Assembly (NCBI RefSeq): GCF_003429095.1
Contig: NZ_QVTE01000004.1
Location: forward strand, 1-64,000
DNA from: Peribacillus saganii
Lineage (GTDB): Bacteria; Bacillota; Bacilli; Bacillales; DSM-1321
Direction of reading: 5' to 3'
Length of the DNA stretch: 64,000 nt
The notes beneath the pieces were generated by a model. That model saw nothing but the letters and a program-made list of their open reading frames with translations, was not told the origin of the DNA and did no database searches. Positions 36,647 through 45,246 of this stretch are shown one piece after another (position 1 is the first letter of the stretch; each line of letters opens with the position of its first letter). Both the position numbers and the translations under genes were made by a program.

Positions 36647-37108
36647 ATGAAACATATTTTTCTTTTAACTTTATTATGCTGTGCCTTAACATTTCCTGCA
36701 AATGCATCCGCACAGACAAATTGCATGATGCTGGAGGAGATATTCGATACCAAGGTTGAAGCAGAGAAAGGTATATGTAAAGTTGAAATTGTTCGAGAAG
36801 ATCTTAATGTGACTCATATGGGGATAAAATTATCATCGGAAACGATGGAATTAGTTTTCCATATGGGTTTTGAAACTATTGATGGAAAAACAGCTGTAAT
36901 GGGCGAAATGGCTTTAATGGAAGACGAAATAAACCAGGTTGTGGACGAATTAAGAAAAGGCAGGATAGAGGTATCCGCGATACATAATCACATGATCCAG
37001 GAGGAACCGCGTGTTCTTTATTTGCACTTTCAGGGGATGGGCGATCTGCGACAGCAGGCAATGACAATTAAGCGGGCAATAGCAACAACAGGCTATAAAT
37101 TTAGATAA
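36647..37108 (+). CDS. Exported DUF1259 (LppY/LpqO family) protein
   Basis: A 153-residue protein with a signal peptide (cleavage near ASA, residue about 22) and one DUF1259 domain. The family signature is clear: AIHNHMIQEEPRVLYLHFQG near residues 111-130, preceded by MALMEDEINQVVDEL. Function of the family is unknown. The ATG at 36647 follows GGAGGTG. It stands alone. Confidence 0.85.
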   Translation: MKHIFLLTLLCCALTFPANASAQTNCMMLEEIFDTKVEAEKGICKVEIVREDLNVTHMGIKLSSETMELVFHMGFETIDGKTAVMGEMALMEDEINQVVDELRKGRIEVSAIHNHMIQEEPRVLYLHFQGMGDLRQQAMTIKRAIATTGYKFR

Positions 37109-37207
37109 TGCATTGTACACGACAGTGAATTTCTGCTGTCGTTTCGTATTTTACCGTATAATGGATATGACACTGAACAGTACATACATGGAAACGGAAG
37201 GGATACT

Positions 37208-38020
37208 ATGGATAAAACAATAGGCTTCATTGGCTTTGGAAAGATGGGACAGGCTATACTTTCCGGAATCATTAAATCCGGACTAGCTATCCCGCGGCAG
37301 GTCAAAGTGAGTGCTTCAACGGATGAAACAGTAGCAATAGCGAAAGAAACATTTGGGATAGTAGGAACCAAGAATAATAGGGAAATTGCTGAATTTGCAG
37401 ATGTCCTTTTTTTAGCGGTGAAACCGGGTCTTTATAATAAAGTAATTACAGAAATTAAAGATGATATTCGTACAGACGCCATTATTGTGATGATTGCCGC
37501 CGGAGTGTCGCTAGGTGATGTAGAGGCCAGGTTTGGGCGGAAGGTAAAGGCAGTCCGGACTATGCCCAATACCCCTTCGTTAGTTGGAGAGGGAATGACT
37601 GCTCTATGTCCAAACGAATCGGTAACAGCGGATGATTTAGAGGCCATCATAAACATTCTGGGCAGCGTTGGGAAAACAGAAATCATTTCTGAACACCTCA
37701 TGGATGCGATTCCCGCTATCAGCGGCTCATCTCCAGCGTATGCGTTTATGTTTATTGAGGCACTTGCAGATGGTGGGGTCCGGCAGGGAATTCCGCGTGA
37801 GCAGGCATACAGGCTTGCGGCCCAGGCAGTTTTGGGAGCTGCAAAAATGGTGCTGGAAACTGGAAGGCATCCGGGTTCCCTCAAAGATGATGTGTGCACC
37901 CCAGGAGGAGCAACCATTGAAGCGGTTGCGGAACTGGAGAATAGCCGATTTAGGGGGGCAATCCTTTCGGCAATGAACAGCTGCACGAAAAAAATTAAAG
38001 GGTTAGCAGCGGGGAAATAA
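37208..38020 (+). CDS. proC: Pyrroline-5-carboxylate reductase
   Basis: A 270-residue NAD(P)H-dependent enzyme for the last step of proline synthesis. N-terminal Rossmann motif IGFIGFGKMGQAILSG, then VRTMPNTPSLVGEGMTAL (residues about 117-134), SGSSPAYAFMFIEALADGGV and the C-terminal signature LKDDVCTPGGATIEAV. GGAAGGG precedes ATG. Monocistronic with terminator after it. Bacillus genomes often have several paralogues; which one this is cannot be told. Confidence 0.95.
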   Translation: MDKTIGFIGFGKMGQAILSGIIKSGLAIPRQVKVSASTDETVAIAKETFGIVGTKNNREIAEFADVLFLAVKPGLYNKVITEIKDDIRTDAIIVMIAAGVSLGDVEARFGRKVKAVRTMPNTPSLVGEGMTALCPNESVTADDLEAIINILGSVGKTEIISEHLMDAIPAISGSSPAYAFMFIEALADGGVRQGIPREQAYRLAAQAVLGAAKMVLETGRHPGSLKDDVCTPGGATIEAVAELENSRFRGAILSAMNSCTKKIKGLAAGK

Positions 38021-38058
38021 CATTTGGCCGATTTTCGTCTTACACGACATAATTATAA

Positions 38059-38090
38059 GAGCCAGGGGGCATTCGCTCCCTGGCTTTCGT
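38059..38090. terminator. Terminator between proC and ald
   Basis: AGAGCCAGGG and CCCTGGCTTT form a stem around a short loop with a modest T-run; it lies between two convergent genes. Confidence 0.75.
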
Positions 38091-38099
38091 TAATGAAAA

Positions 38100-39230
38100 T
38101 TATGCACTTACACTATCATTTTGCAATGCATCTTTAACCGGTACATAAGTGTATCCAAGGTCGCGGGCTACTGCTTCAAAAGTAATCTCACCATTTGCTG
38201 TGTTTACTCCTTTGGCAAGAGCTGAGTTTTCAAGGATAGCTGATACCGCCCCTTTATTGGCAATTTGCAGTGCATAGGGAACTGTTACATTAGTAAGTGC
38301 GATTGTAGAAGTCTGTGGAACAGCTCCCGGCATATTCGCAACTGCGTAATGAACAACACCATGTTTTACATAAGTTGGATTATCATGTGTTGTGATATGG
38401 TCCACTGTTTCAAAAATACCGCCTTGGTCAATTGCCACGTCAACAATAACAGAGCCAGGAGACATCGCTTTAACCATTTCCTCTGAAACAAGCTTTGGAG
38501 CTTTTGCACCCGGTATCAGAACTGCTCCGATAACAAGGTCAGACTCTGCAACTGCTTGAGCTACGTTGAATGGGTTGGAAATTAATGTGGTAATTTGGTT
38601 GCCAAAAATATCATCCAGCTGGCGCAGCCGGTCTGGATTCAAGTCAATAAGAGTAACATCTGCCCCAAGACCAACAGCCAACTTGGCAGCATTTGTTCCT
38701 ACTACTCCGCCGCCGATAATCGTTACTTTTCCGCGCTTGACACCTGGCACACCGCTTAGCAAAATACCTTTTCCGCCTTTAGGCTTTTCAAGGAACTGCG
38801 CGCCGATTTGAGCTGCCATGCGGCCTGCTACTTCACTCATAGGAGTTAAAAGAGGCAGTGAATTGTTAACTGATACTGTTTCATAAGCAATTGCCAAGAC
38901 AGAGCTATCCTTTAGAGCTTGTGCCAGTTCCGGCTCCGCAGCCAGATGAAGATAAGTAAACAGGATTAAACCTTTCCGGAAATACATATATTCGCTTGGA
39001 AGCGGTTCTTTCACTTTCATGATCATTTCAGCAGTTTCCCATACATCCGCTGCTGTTTCAACGATGGTTGCCCCTGCAGCCATATAAGCTTCATTTGTAA
39101 ATCCGCTCCCCATGCCAGCGTTTTTTTCAATAAAAACCTCATGCTTTGAAGCTAAGGCAACAACACCAGCAGGGGTGATCGCAACACGATTCTCATTGTT
39201 CTTAATCTCTTTAGGAATACCAATTCTCAT
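38100..39230 (-). CDS. ald: Alanine dehydrogenase
   Basis: A 376-residue NAD-dependent enzyme that oxidises L-alanine to pyruvate and ammonia, important for growth on alanine and for sporulation in Bacillus. N-terminus [20 protein letters not shown]; catalytic Lys/His region [22 protein letters not shown] motif [19 protein letters not shown] near residues 172-190. The ATG at 39230 (nine bases from GGAGG) fits better than one two codons upstream. The AdeR-like activator gene lies 1.5 kb upstream on the same strand. Confidence 0.95.
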   Translation of the reverse strand: MRIGIPKEIKNNENRVAITPAGVVALASKHEVFIEKNAGMGSGFTNEAYMAAGATIVETAADVWETAEMIMKVKEPLPSEYMYFRKGLILFTYLHLAAEPELAQALKDSSVLAIAYETVSVNNSLPLLTPMSEVAGRMAAQIGAQFLEKPKGGKGILLSGVPGVKRGKVTIIGGGVVGTNAAKLAVGLGADVTLIDLNPDRLRQLDDIFGNQITTLISNPFNVAQAVAESDLVIGAVLIPGAKAPKLVSEEMVKAMSPGSVIVDVAIDQGGIFETVDHITTHDNPTYVKHGVVHYAVANMPGAVPQTSTIALTNVTVPYALQIANKGAVSAILENSALAKGVNTANGEITFEAVARDLGYTYVPVKDALQNDSVSA

Positions 39231-39287
39231 GTGCATATACCTCCAAAAATTAAAAATCCCCTTGTACGAAAAGTATACGGTGAAACG

Positions 39288-39620
39288 CTAAAGGTTTGTT
39301 TGTGCAATGATGAGAATATAAAAGTGAGGCTTTGTGGAATTCCACAAAGCCTCTTCAAAATAATTAATAGTCCGATAAATAATGCACAGCTTTTCCTTTT
39401 GCTTTTTGTATTCTATTTCATTATTTGTACTTTCACCAAATAAAGCCAATGTCAACAATGATAAAGATTTCACCGAACATATCATTTTTTCTTGTTCCTC
39501 TGTAATTTCTATACCTTTTCCTTTTTCGAAAAAGCCAACAATATGGCCTTGTATAGTAAGAGCGGCTTTGGCCTCCCTGAAATCCTTTTTAAATCTTGTA
39601 GATCCATACAAGTAATACAC
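39288..39620 (-). CDS. Small protein resembling nucleoside 2-deoxyribosyltransferase-like proteins
   Basis: A 110-residue protein. The start YYLYGSTRFKKDFREAKAAL, then QGHIVGFF resembles the first strand, helix and second strand of nucleoside deoxyribosyltransferase-like/DUF4406 proteins, but the catalytic part is not evident. GTG at 39620 is placed by GAGG upstream. It begins three bases before the end of the EcsC-family gene, so they are likely co-transcribed. The last 20 codons run through a perfect 28-base palindrome that looks like a terminator, so the true C-terminus may be altered by recent change. Confidence 0.55.
   Translation of the reverse strand: MYYLYGSTRFKKDFREAKAALTIQGHIVGFFEKGKGIEITEEQEKMICSVKSLSLLTLALFGESTNNEIEYKKQKEKLCIIYRTINYFEEALWNSTKPHFYILIIAQTNL
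39326..39353. terminator. Perfect 28-base palindrome, probable terminator inside the end of the small ORF
   Basis: GAGGCTTTGTGGAA and its exact complement meet with no spacer at an EcoRI-like GAATTC centre. On the minus strand ACTTTTATATT follows. It could stop transcription of the two-gene unit before ald. Confidence 0.6.
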
Positions 39621-39621
39621 C

Positions 39622-40440
39622 TCATGCTTTTTCCTCAAATTCCTTTAATCGGTCAAGGATTCTCCGTTTCCTGTACAGCATTGTTCCGGTTTCAGCTATA
39701 TCCTGTACCATAGACCGGTTGGTAAGTGCTCCAAAGATCATTCCTGCGACCGGAACCATCTGAAGAAGCTTTTTCCAGCCAAATTGATCACGGTATGTAT
39801 AGACTACTTCCCGCCACCCCTGCAGCTGGGACATCATTTCCTTCGGCCTGCTGCCAGCTTTGTTGTAGTTGGATAATTCATTTAATATTGCTTCTTTGCC
39901 GACAATATCAGCGGAAGTAAACTGAAGGCATTTCACTATGAACATTCTCTCGGTTCGATCGTTTGGATCATAACCGTGAATAATAGCAATCTCCTGCAAA
40001 GTTTTTAAAGATAAACCAAGAAGAACGGGAATGTCTAAAGCCAAGGTGAACAAACCGCCTAAACCTGTTGCTGCACCTTGTACAGTAGCAGCCTTGCCGC
40101 GGCTCTTTTTCAAATCCTCGCTGACTGCCGCCATCACTGCAAGGGGAACTCGCTGAACATCCGCTATGGACATAATCTGCCGCTCCGATGTGAGCTGCTG
40201 GATTTTTTTCAACACGGTCTTCTCGCTGGTTAGATACTGGCCGCCATTTTGGATGAAGCTTCCCAATTCATCAAGCATAGCGCCTATTTTACTTTGGATA
40301 AAGGATGGAGTCAGCTTATCAAGTATTTTAAAAGGCAGACGCCCGAGACGCTCCCAGAACCATAACCCTTTCTGGTTGCCTTCCCACTTTTCGATCAACA
40401 TTAATTCCTGCTTGAGCAACTCCTTCGACTCTAAATGCAT
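39622..40440 (-). CDS. EcsC family protein
   Basis: A 272-residue EcsC-domain protein. The family pattern is present around SKIGAMLDELGSFIQNGG, GAATGLGGLFTLALDIPVLL and LKTLQEIAIIHGYDP. One or two hydrophobic stretches suggest membrane association. EcsC proteins are of unclear function; the name comes from the ecs ABC-transporter operon, but no transporter genes are adjacent here. The ATG follows AAGGAGA. Confidence 0.82.
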   Translation of the reverse strand: MHLESKELLKQELMLIEKWEGNQKGLWFWERLGRLPFKILDKLTPSFIQSKIGAMLDELGSFIQNGGQYLTSEKTVLKKIQQLTSERQIMSIADVQRVPLAVMAAVSEDLKKSRGKAATVQGAATGLGGLFTLALDIPVLLGLSLKTLQEIAIIHGYDPNDRTERMFIVKCLQFTSADIVGKEAILNELSNYNKAGSRPKEMMSQLQGWREVVYTYRDQFGWKKLLQMVPVAGMIFGALTNRSMVQDIAETGTMLYRKRRILDRLKEFEEKA

Positions 40441-40476
40441 GCGGTATGTCTCCTTATTACTACGTTAAACTCGCCT

Positions 40477-40600
40477 GTTGATTTCCGCTCCAGGTACTCA
40501 TTTTCCGCGGGCGGTTAGGAAGCCTCAGGCGCTTGCGCCTGCGGGGTCTCCCTTGACCCGCTTTTCCCGCAGGAGTCTCGCACCTTCCACTCCAATCAAC
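40477..40600. repeat. Dispersed repeat family B
   Basis: A 124-base unit with terminal GTTGATT and AATCAAC. It contains CCGCGGGCGG, GGCGCTTGCGCC, CTGCGGGGTCTC and CCCGCAGGAGTCTC, a sequence type very common between Bacillaceae genes. The unit is GC-rich and highly self-complementary. Only one copy is in this window. The remaining bases to 40779 hold nothing recognised. Confidence 0.75.
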
Positions 40601-40779
40601 AAAATGTCAAAAACAATGAGCTTTAACATAGCCTTCTATTAAATGGTATGGTGATTCTGTGCCGTGGAAATGCCGCTTAATTCCGCGATAATTTTTTCGC
40701 GAAAATCGGTTATTCGTTAAACCCTGTCATTCGCCAAGCCCTTAATTTACCTTTGTCATGTCCATTTAAAATGTATGGT

Positions 40780-42045
40780 TCAGAGCTTTTTCTTAGCCTC
40801 TGCAGCTTCATATGTCAGCAATTTTAAATGAAGAAACAAAGCGATCTTTTGCAGTGGATCTTTAAGGCTAATATTGCCTATTTCTGAAATCCTCTTTAAA
40901 CGGTAGTTTAATGTATTTACATGTACGTGCAGACTTTTTGCTGCCTCATTTGGATTGCTGTCTTTATGTAGAAACACTGTCAGTGTGTTAAGTAAGTCGG
41001 TTTGGTGCTTGGCATCATAAGCTTTTAATTTGTCGATAGCTACGTTCTCAGTTTGCATAGGTTTTCGGTAGTATGAAAGCACGTCAAGGTATTGGTAAAT
41101 TCCAAGCTCTTCGAATAAATAAAATTTCTCTGTTTCCGCCTGAAAAATATCTTTGATTTTCAATACATAAAGCGCTTCCTGATAACTTTGCACCCCATTA
41201 AGCAGCCGATGGTATATTTGGCCGGACGCTCCATATATGTCCTCAACTCCAAATCTCTGTTTCATCTGCATTACAAAATAAGGGATAAATTCCTTTACAA
41301 CGGAGCGGAACAACTGTTCATCCCTTTCTCCGGCGAGCAAAATAAGCCTATTTTGATCAATCGTGAAAAAGGGGACTTTTACCTTCTGTGTGATTGTTAG
41401 CATATAGGAAATTTTCTGTTCAAGCTCATCTGTGATTTCAAGGGGGAATCTGAAAACTAATATGGAAAAAAAGTCAGGCATTTGAAAAGTGAAACGGGCG
41501 AGGCGCTCCTCAAGGTCGCTTTCTGTCTGATAGTGGCCGGTTAGAAGCTGCCATAAAAACTCCTGATAGCTTTCTTCTTTTTTCTTCTTTCTAATCTGAT
41601 GCTGTAACAGCTGGTTCTTTGCTTCTTTTGCGGCGAGGTGGAGAAACTCCATATCTACGTCCGAAAATGGCTTATCGACTTCAAGAGCCCAGATAAAACC
41701 AAGTACTTCATTGTTTTTCCGGATTGAAACTGCTGCACGATTCCCGAGACCTACTTCAGAAATCGACTCAACCCTGATGGGAGCGTCTTCACGCAGCAGG
41801 GCAGGCAAAATTCCTTCTTTCCATAGGCTATTAATTACTTTTTCTGGAACCCGTCTGCCGATGATGGTCGAGATTCTGGCTTTATCGGTTGCATCCCCGT
41901 GCATGCTATAGGCTAGCAGCCTATGGCTGCCATCTTCAATTGTAATCGGACACCCGAGGACGTTGCTGATAAGATCAGCAAATTCCTCGAGATCGCCAAA
42001 TACTCCTTTAAACAAATCTTTTCTCTTTTCAGGCATATGCATCAT
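40780..42045 (-). CDS. adeR: PucR/CdaR-type transcriptional regulator, likely AdeR
   Basis: A 421-residue regulator with an N-terminal sensor region (GAF/PucR-like, residues about 10-140), a middle GGDEF-like domain of the CdaR type, and a C-terminal PucR helix-turn-helix (FLHKDSNPNEAAKSLHVHVN, then TLNYRLKRISEI). AdeR of B. subtilis has this design, lies next to ald and activates it in response to alanine. Here two genes and a family-B repeat separate adeR from ald. The ATG at 42045 follows AAGGGG; nearby in-frame ATGs exist. Confidence 0.8.
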   Translation of the reverse strand: MMHMPEKRKDLFKGVFGDLEEFADLISNVLGCPITIEDGSHRLLAYSMHGDATDKARISTIIGRRVPEKVINSLWKEGILPALLREDAPIRVESISEVGLGNRAAVSIRKNNEVLGFIWALEVDKPFSDVDMEFLHLAAKEAKNQLLQHQIRKKKKEESYQEFLWQLLTGHYQTESDLEERLARFTFQMPDFFSILVFRFPLEITDELEQKISYMLTITQKVKVPFFTIDQNRLILLAGERDEQLFRSVVKEFIPYFVMQMKQRFGVEDIYGASGQIYHRLLNGVQSYQEALYVLKIKDIFQAETEKFYLFEELGIYQYLDVLSYYRKPMQTENVAIDKLKAYDAKHQTDLLNTLTVFLHKDSNPNEAAKSLHVHVNTLNYRLKRISEIGNISLKDPLQKIALFLHLKLLTYEAAEAKKKL

Positions 42046-42273
42046 TGAGGACCCCTTATGTTCATGTAATCCCTTATCTGAATTTTAATATAATTTTAAA
42101 AAAATATCATGGAAATATTAGTTTGGATGCTGACCACAATATTGCTATGGGAATATTAAATACTTTGGCAACCAACTCCGCACTAGAAAAGGGTAAAATG
42201 AATTCTTGGATAGAGTAATTTATTCCAATATATGCAATGATAAGGAAAGAAATTTTTCAAGGAGGGAATTGTA

Positions 42274-43116
42274 ATGGTAAAAAATTTGCAGGATACAAAA
42301 ACTTTGAATAATGGCGTGAAAATGCCCTGGTTTGGTTTAGGAGTTTTTAAAGTAGAAGAAGGACCAGAGCTGGTGAATGCTGTTAAAACAGCTATTAAAA
42401 ACGGTTATCGCAGTATTGATACAGCAGCAATCTACCAAAATGAAGAAGGCGTTGGTCAGGGAATCGCGGAAGGAATGAAAGAGGCTGGCATTTCAAGAGG
42501 AGATCTGTTTGTAACCTCAAAGGTTTGGAACGCTGATTTGGGGTACGAATCTGCACTGTCAGCCTATGATGCGAGTTTAAAAAGACTTGGATTAGACTAT
42601 TTGGATTTATATTTGATTCATTGGCCTGTAAAAGGCAAGTATAAAGAAGCATGGAGAGCATTAGAAACTATTTATAAACAGGGACGCGTTAAGTCCATTG
42701 GCGTAAGCAATTTTCACATTCATCATTTGGAAGACTTAATGCAGGACGCTGAGGTTAAACCTGTTATAAATCAGGTTGAATACCACCCTCGTTTAACCCA
42801 GAAGGAACTTCATTCATACTGCCGTGCGCAAAGCATTCAATTGGAGGCATGGTCACCATTAATGCAGGGCCAGCTGTTAGACAATGAAATCTTATCGGCT
42901 ATTGCAAAAAAATATAACAAATCCGTAGCCCAGATCATTTTGCGCTGGGATTTGCAAAATGAAGTAATAACGATTCCGAAATCCACAAAAGAACGGCGGA
43001 TAGTTGAGAATGCTTCAATATTCGATTTTTCTTTATCAGATGAAGATATGACAGAGATTGACGCTCTGAATGAAAATCTCCGTGTAGGGCCGGACCCGGA
43101 TAATTTTGACTTTTAA
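42274..43116 (+). CDS. Aldo/keto reductase
   Basis: A 280-residue NADPH-dependent aldo/keto reductase of the 2,5-diketogluconate reductase/YvgN/YtbE type. Catalytic Asp and Tyr are in SIDTAAIYQNEEGVG, Lys in VTSKVWNAD and His in LIHWPVKGKYKEAW. The terminal IPKSTKERRIVENASIFDF forms part of the cofactor site. It shares much sequence with the gene at 47180. B. subtilis YvgN reduces methylglyoxal; a similar detoxification role is plausible. AAGGAGGG precedes ATG. Confidence 0.92.
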   Translation: MVKNLQDTKTLNNGVKMPWFGLGVFKVEEGPELVNAVKTAIKNGYRSIDTAAIYQNEEGVGQGIAEGMKEAGISRGDLFVTSKVWNADLGYESALSAYDASLKRLGLDYLDLYLIHWPVKGKYKEAWRALETIYKQGRVKSIGVSNFHIHHLEDLMQDAEVKPVINQVEYHPRLTQKELHSYCRAQSIQLEAWSPLMQGQLLDNEILSAIAKKYNKSVAQIILRWDLQNEVITIPKSTKERRIVENASIFDFSLSDEDMTEIDALNENLRVGPDPDNFDF

Positions 43117-43156
43117 TTAGAAGTTATTATCTGCTTATAAGCAAAAGTCTATAAGG

Positions 43157-43314
43157 TTTTGTAAGCGATAACCATGTCAATTAAGGGAAAAAGCCACGAT
43201 TTAGGCGGATAAACAACCGCCGTAACTTGAAAAATCAGTTTAGTTTTTAGGCTTTTAGCTTTGGTCAAAAAGTAAACCCAAACAGTTACCATACTATCTG
43301 TTTGGGTTTACTTT
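43157..43314 (+). terminator. Region with a cre-like site and a strong terminator
   Basis: Exact 17-base arms AAAGTAAACCCAAACAG (43269-43285) and CTGTTTGGGTTTACTTT (43298-43314) form a strong terminator. Upstream are TGTAAGCGATAACC (43160-43173), one mismatch from the catabolite-repression consensus, and a small stem GGCGG/CCGCC at about 43194-43212. The terminator is 150 bases after the reductase gene and may end its transcript. Confidence 0.6.
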
Positions 43315-43372
43315 ATTGTTCGGCGGGTTAGTTAATAAAGATTCTTACGCTATATGGATAAGGGGATTTAGA

Positions 43373-43796
43373 ATGAAACAAAATCTAAAACCAGTTTTAG
43401 AGGAGAAGGAAACTTTTGTGCAAGTTAAAGATGTTAAACTCTTTGCAAAAATATATGGGGAAAAAAGAATTAAACCAGCTGTTATATTGGACTTGGGCTA
43501 TGGAGATTATTCAAAAGCATGGGATTTAATCATCCCGGAAATAGCCAGATAAACACAAGTGCTTGTTTATGATAGAGCAGGATTAGGAGAAAGTGAGAAC
43601 AGCCAGTATCGCAGAACGAGCAAAGAAATAGCAAGCGAGCTGAAGGAGCTCTTGCTGCAGTTAAAGATAAAACCTCCCTCATTTAGTGGGCCATTCTTTT
43701 GGCGGAGTAAATATGCGGTTATATGCCACCGAGTATCCTGCTGATGCAGCTGGCTTACTGCCCATTATATTCAGAAAGGTGATCCAGAAGCAGTGA
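43373..43796 (+). pseudogene. Broken alpha/beta hydrolase gene
   Basis: The first frame encodes about 59 residues (VQVKDVKLFAKIYGE..KPAVILDLGYGD) and ends at TAA. The same frame continues after the stop with VLVYDRAGLGESENS. A frameshift follows, after which HLVGHSFGGVNMRLYATEYP (nucleophile elbow GHSFGG) is readable, ending early at TGA. So one stop, one frameshift and a missing C-terminal half (with the catalytic His) disable a typical alpha/beta hydrolase. Confidence 0.85.
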
Positions 43797-43889
43797 TTTG
43801 TGGAATAAAACGCTTGTTGTTTAACACAGAGGAACAATCTGCTGGAATAAAAATGTAAAGAATTAATAATGTACAGTCGATAAAAGTAA

Positions 43890-44199
43890 TAAGAGAGGTT
43901 CCCTTCAGAGTGCGTTCATTGGTTATTATTTGGACAAAAAACAATGGGATTGGTTACACTACAGAGGCTGCCAGATTAAATGTTGACTATGCATTTAGGG
44001 AGTTAAACCTCCACCGAATCGAAGCCGGTGTAATGCTTCATAATATAGCGTGCATTCGAGTGTTGGAAAAGCAGGGTTTCATAAAGAAGGAATAGCTCAA
44101 AAAAATGATTAAATAAACGGAAAATGGCAGGAACATCAAGTGCTGGCAATCATAAATCATAACATTAAATTGCCATTTCCCGGATGCTTTGAGAAATAA
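43890..44199 (+). pseudogene. Broken GNAT (RimJ/RimL-type) acetyltransferase remnant
   Basis: The C-terminal half of a ribosomal-protein-type acetyltransferase can be read across frames: IGYYLDKKQWD, then GYTTEAARLNVDYAFRELNL and RIEAGVMLHNIACIRVLEKQ, then GIAQK and INGKWQEHQVLAII. There are at least two frameshifts and one stop. The N-terminal half is gone. Confidence 0.8.
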
Positions 44200-44283
44200 A
44201 CCGCTTGCGTTTTGTATAAATTTAACACATATTAGTATGTATTCGCTATGCTTATTCATAAAAGGAGAAGAGAGGTTACATCA

Positions 44284-45105
44284 TTGTTTAGCAGAATAGA
44301 GTCTTTAGATAGACTTATAGAAACAATCCCTGTTATAAAAGAGGCAATACCCGCTGATTTATCTATTGCGATTTGTGATTTGGAAAAGTTTATTGCATAT
44401 TTGCCAGGCGAAAGCATTAATTTAAACATTAAGATAGGCCAGCAGCTTAATCCTGAGGAGCCGCTTTCTGTAGCCTTACGTGAAAACAAATCATTAAAGG
44501 CTAACATACCTGCTGATTTTTATGGATTTGAATTCATTGGAACCGCTACACCGATTCATAATAAAACAGGAACGGTAATTGGAGGGATTGCAGTTCAGCT
44601 GCGCAGACAGTCTGAGTTGAGAGCGATCGTTGACCAAATATCGGGTTCGCTATCAGAGGCGAATGAGCAAATCAGCAGTGTTGCTAATGGATCAGTCTTA
44701 CTGGCGAATTTCTCAAAGGATCTTCTCGTTGAATCCCATAAAGCAGGAGAAAATGTAGAGAAATCCACCGATGTGCTTTCCATAATTAAACGGGTGGCTG
44801 ACCAGACCAATTTGCTCGGATTAAATGCTGCAATAGAGGCTGCACGTGCGGGTGAAAAAGGTAAGGGATTTGAGGTGGTAGCCAATGAAATTAGAAAATT
44901 TTCTAAAGAAACGGTCACTTCCACGCAAACCATTAATCAAACGATGGCTCAAATTAAGGAAGCCATGACAGTAATGGGGCAATCAATTGAAAAAATAGCG
45001 GCAATAGGCCAGGAGCAAGCAGCATCTATGTCACAGACATCCGCCAACATTGAGGAAATCAAGGACTTGGCAAACAGACTTCACCAGTTTGCGGATAAAT
45101 TATAA
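44284..45105 (+). CDS. Cytoplasmic methyl-accepting-type signalling protein (YfmS-like)
   Basis: A 273-residue soluble chemoreceptor-like protein without membrane segments. N-terminal sensor region residues 1 to about 120; C-terminal signalling coiled coil with the hairpin tip [20 protein letters not shown] (about 175-194) and [18 protein letters not shown]. The size and plan match B. subtilis YfmS. A GAGAGG site eight bases upstream favours the TTG at 44284; the ATG twelve codons earlier overlaps that site. It probably interacts with CheW/CheA arrays; the ligand is unknown. Confidence 0.82.
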   Translation: MFSRIESLDRLIETIPVIKEAIPADLSIAICDLEKFIAYLPGESINLNIKIGQQLNPEEPLSVALRENKSLKANIPADFYGFEFIGTATPIHNKTGTVIGGIAVQLRRQSELRAIVDQISGSLSEANEQISSVANGSVLLANFSKDLLVESHKAGENVEKSTDVLSIIKRVADQTNLLGLNAAIEAARAGEKGKGFEVVANEIRKFSKETVTSTQTINQTMAQIKEAMTVMGQSIEKIAAIGQEQAASMSQTSANIEEIKDLANRLHQFADKL

Positions 45106-45143
45106 TTTATAGTATCGTTTTCACAGTAATGATCCTTTAAGAA

Positions 45144-45182
45144 AAAATCCCCCGCCAGCTTTTGCCGGACGGGGGATTTTGG
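45144..45182. terminator. Terminator after the chemoreceptor-like gene
   Basis: Eleven-base arms AAAATCCCCCG and CGGGGGATTTT enclose a smaller inner stem; A- and T-runs flank it. Lies between two convergent genes. Confidence 0.88.
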
Positions 45183-45222
45183 ACTTGATTAAACTAAGAA
45201 AGCATTCCCTTTTTAGGGCTGA

Positions 45223-45243
45223 ACAGGGCGCTTGCGCTTTTCT
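45223..45243. repeat. Tail fragment of repeat family A
   Basis: AGGGCGCTTGCGCTTTTCTT corresponds to the 3' end of family A repeats. The rest of the unit is absent. Confidence 0.5.
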
Positions 45244-45246
45244 TAA

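Noticed and set aside
43175-43230. Resemblance to a c-di-GMP riboswitch (AAAGCCA and GGCGG/CCGCC)
   Set aside because: The conserved GEMM core and both helices are not present, and no suitable downstream gene exists.
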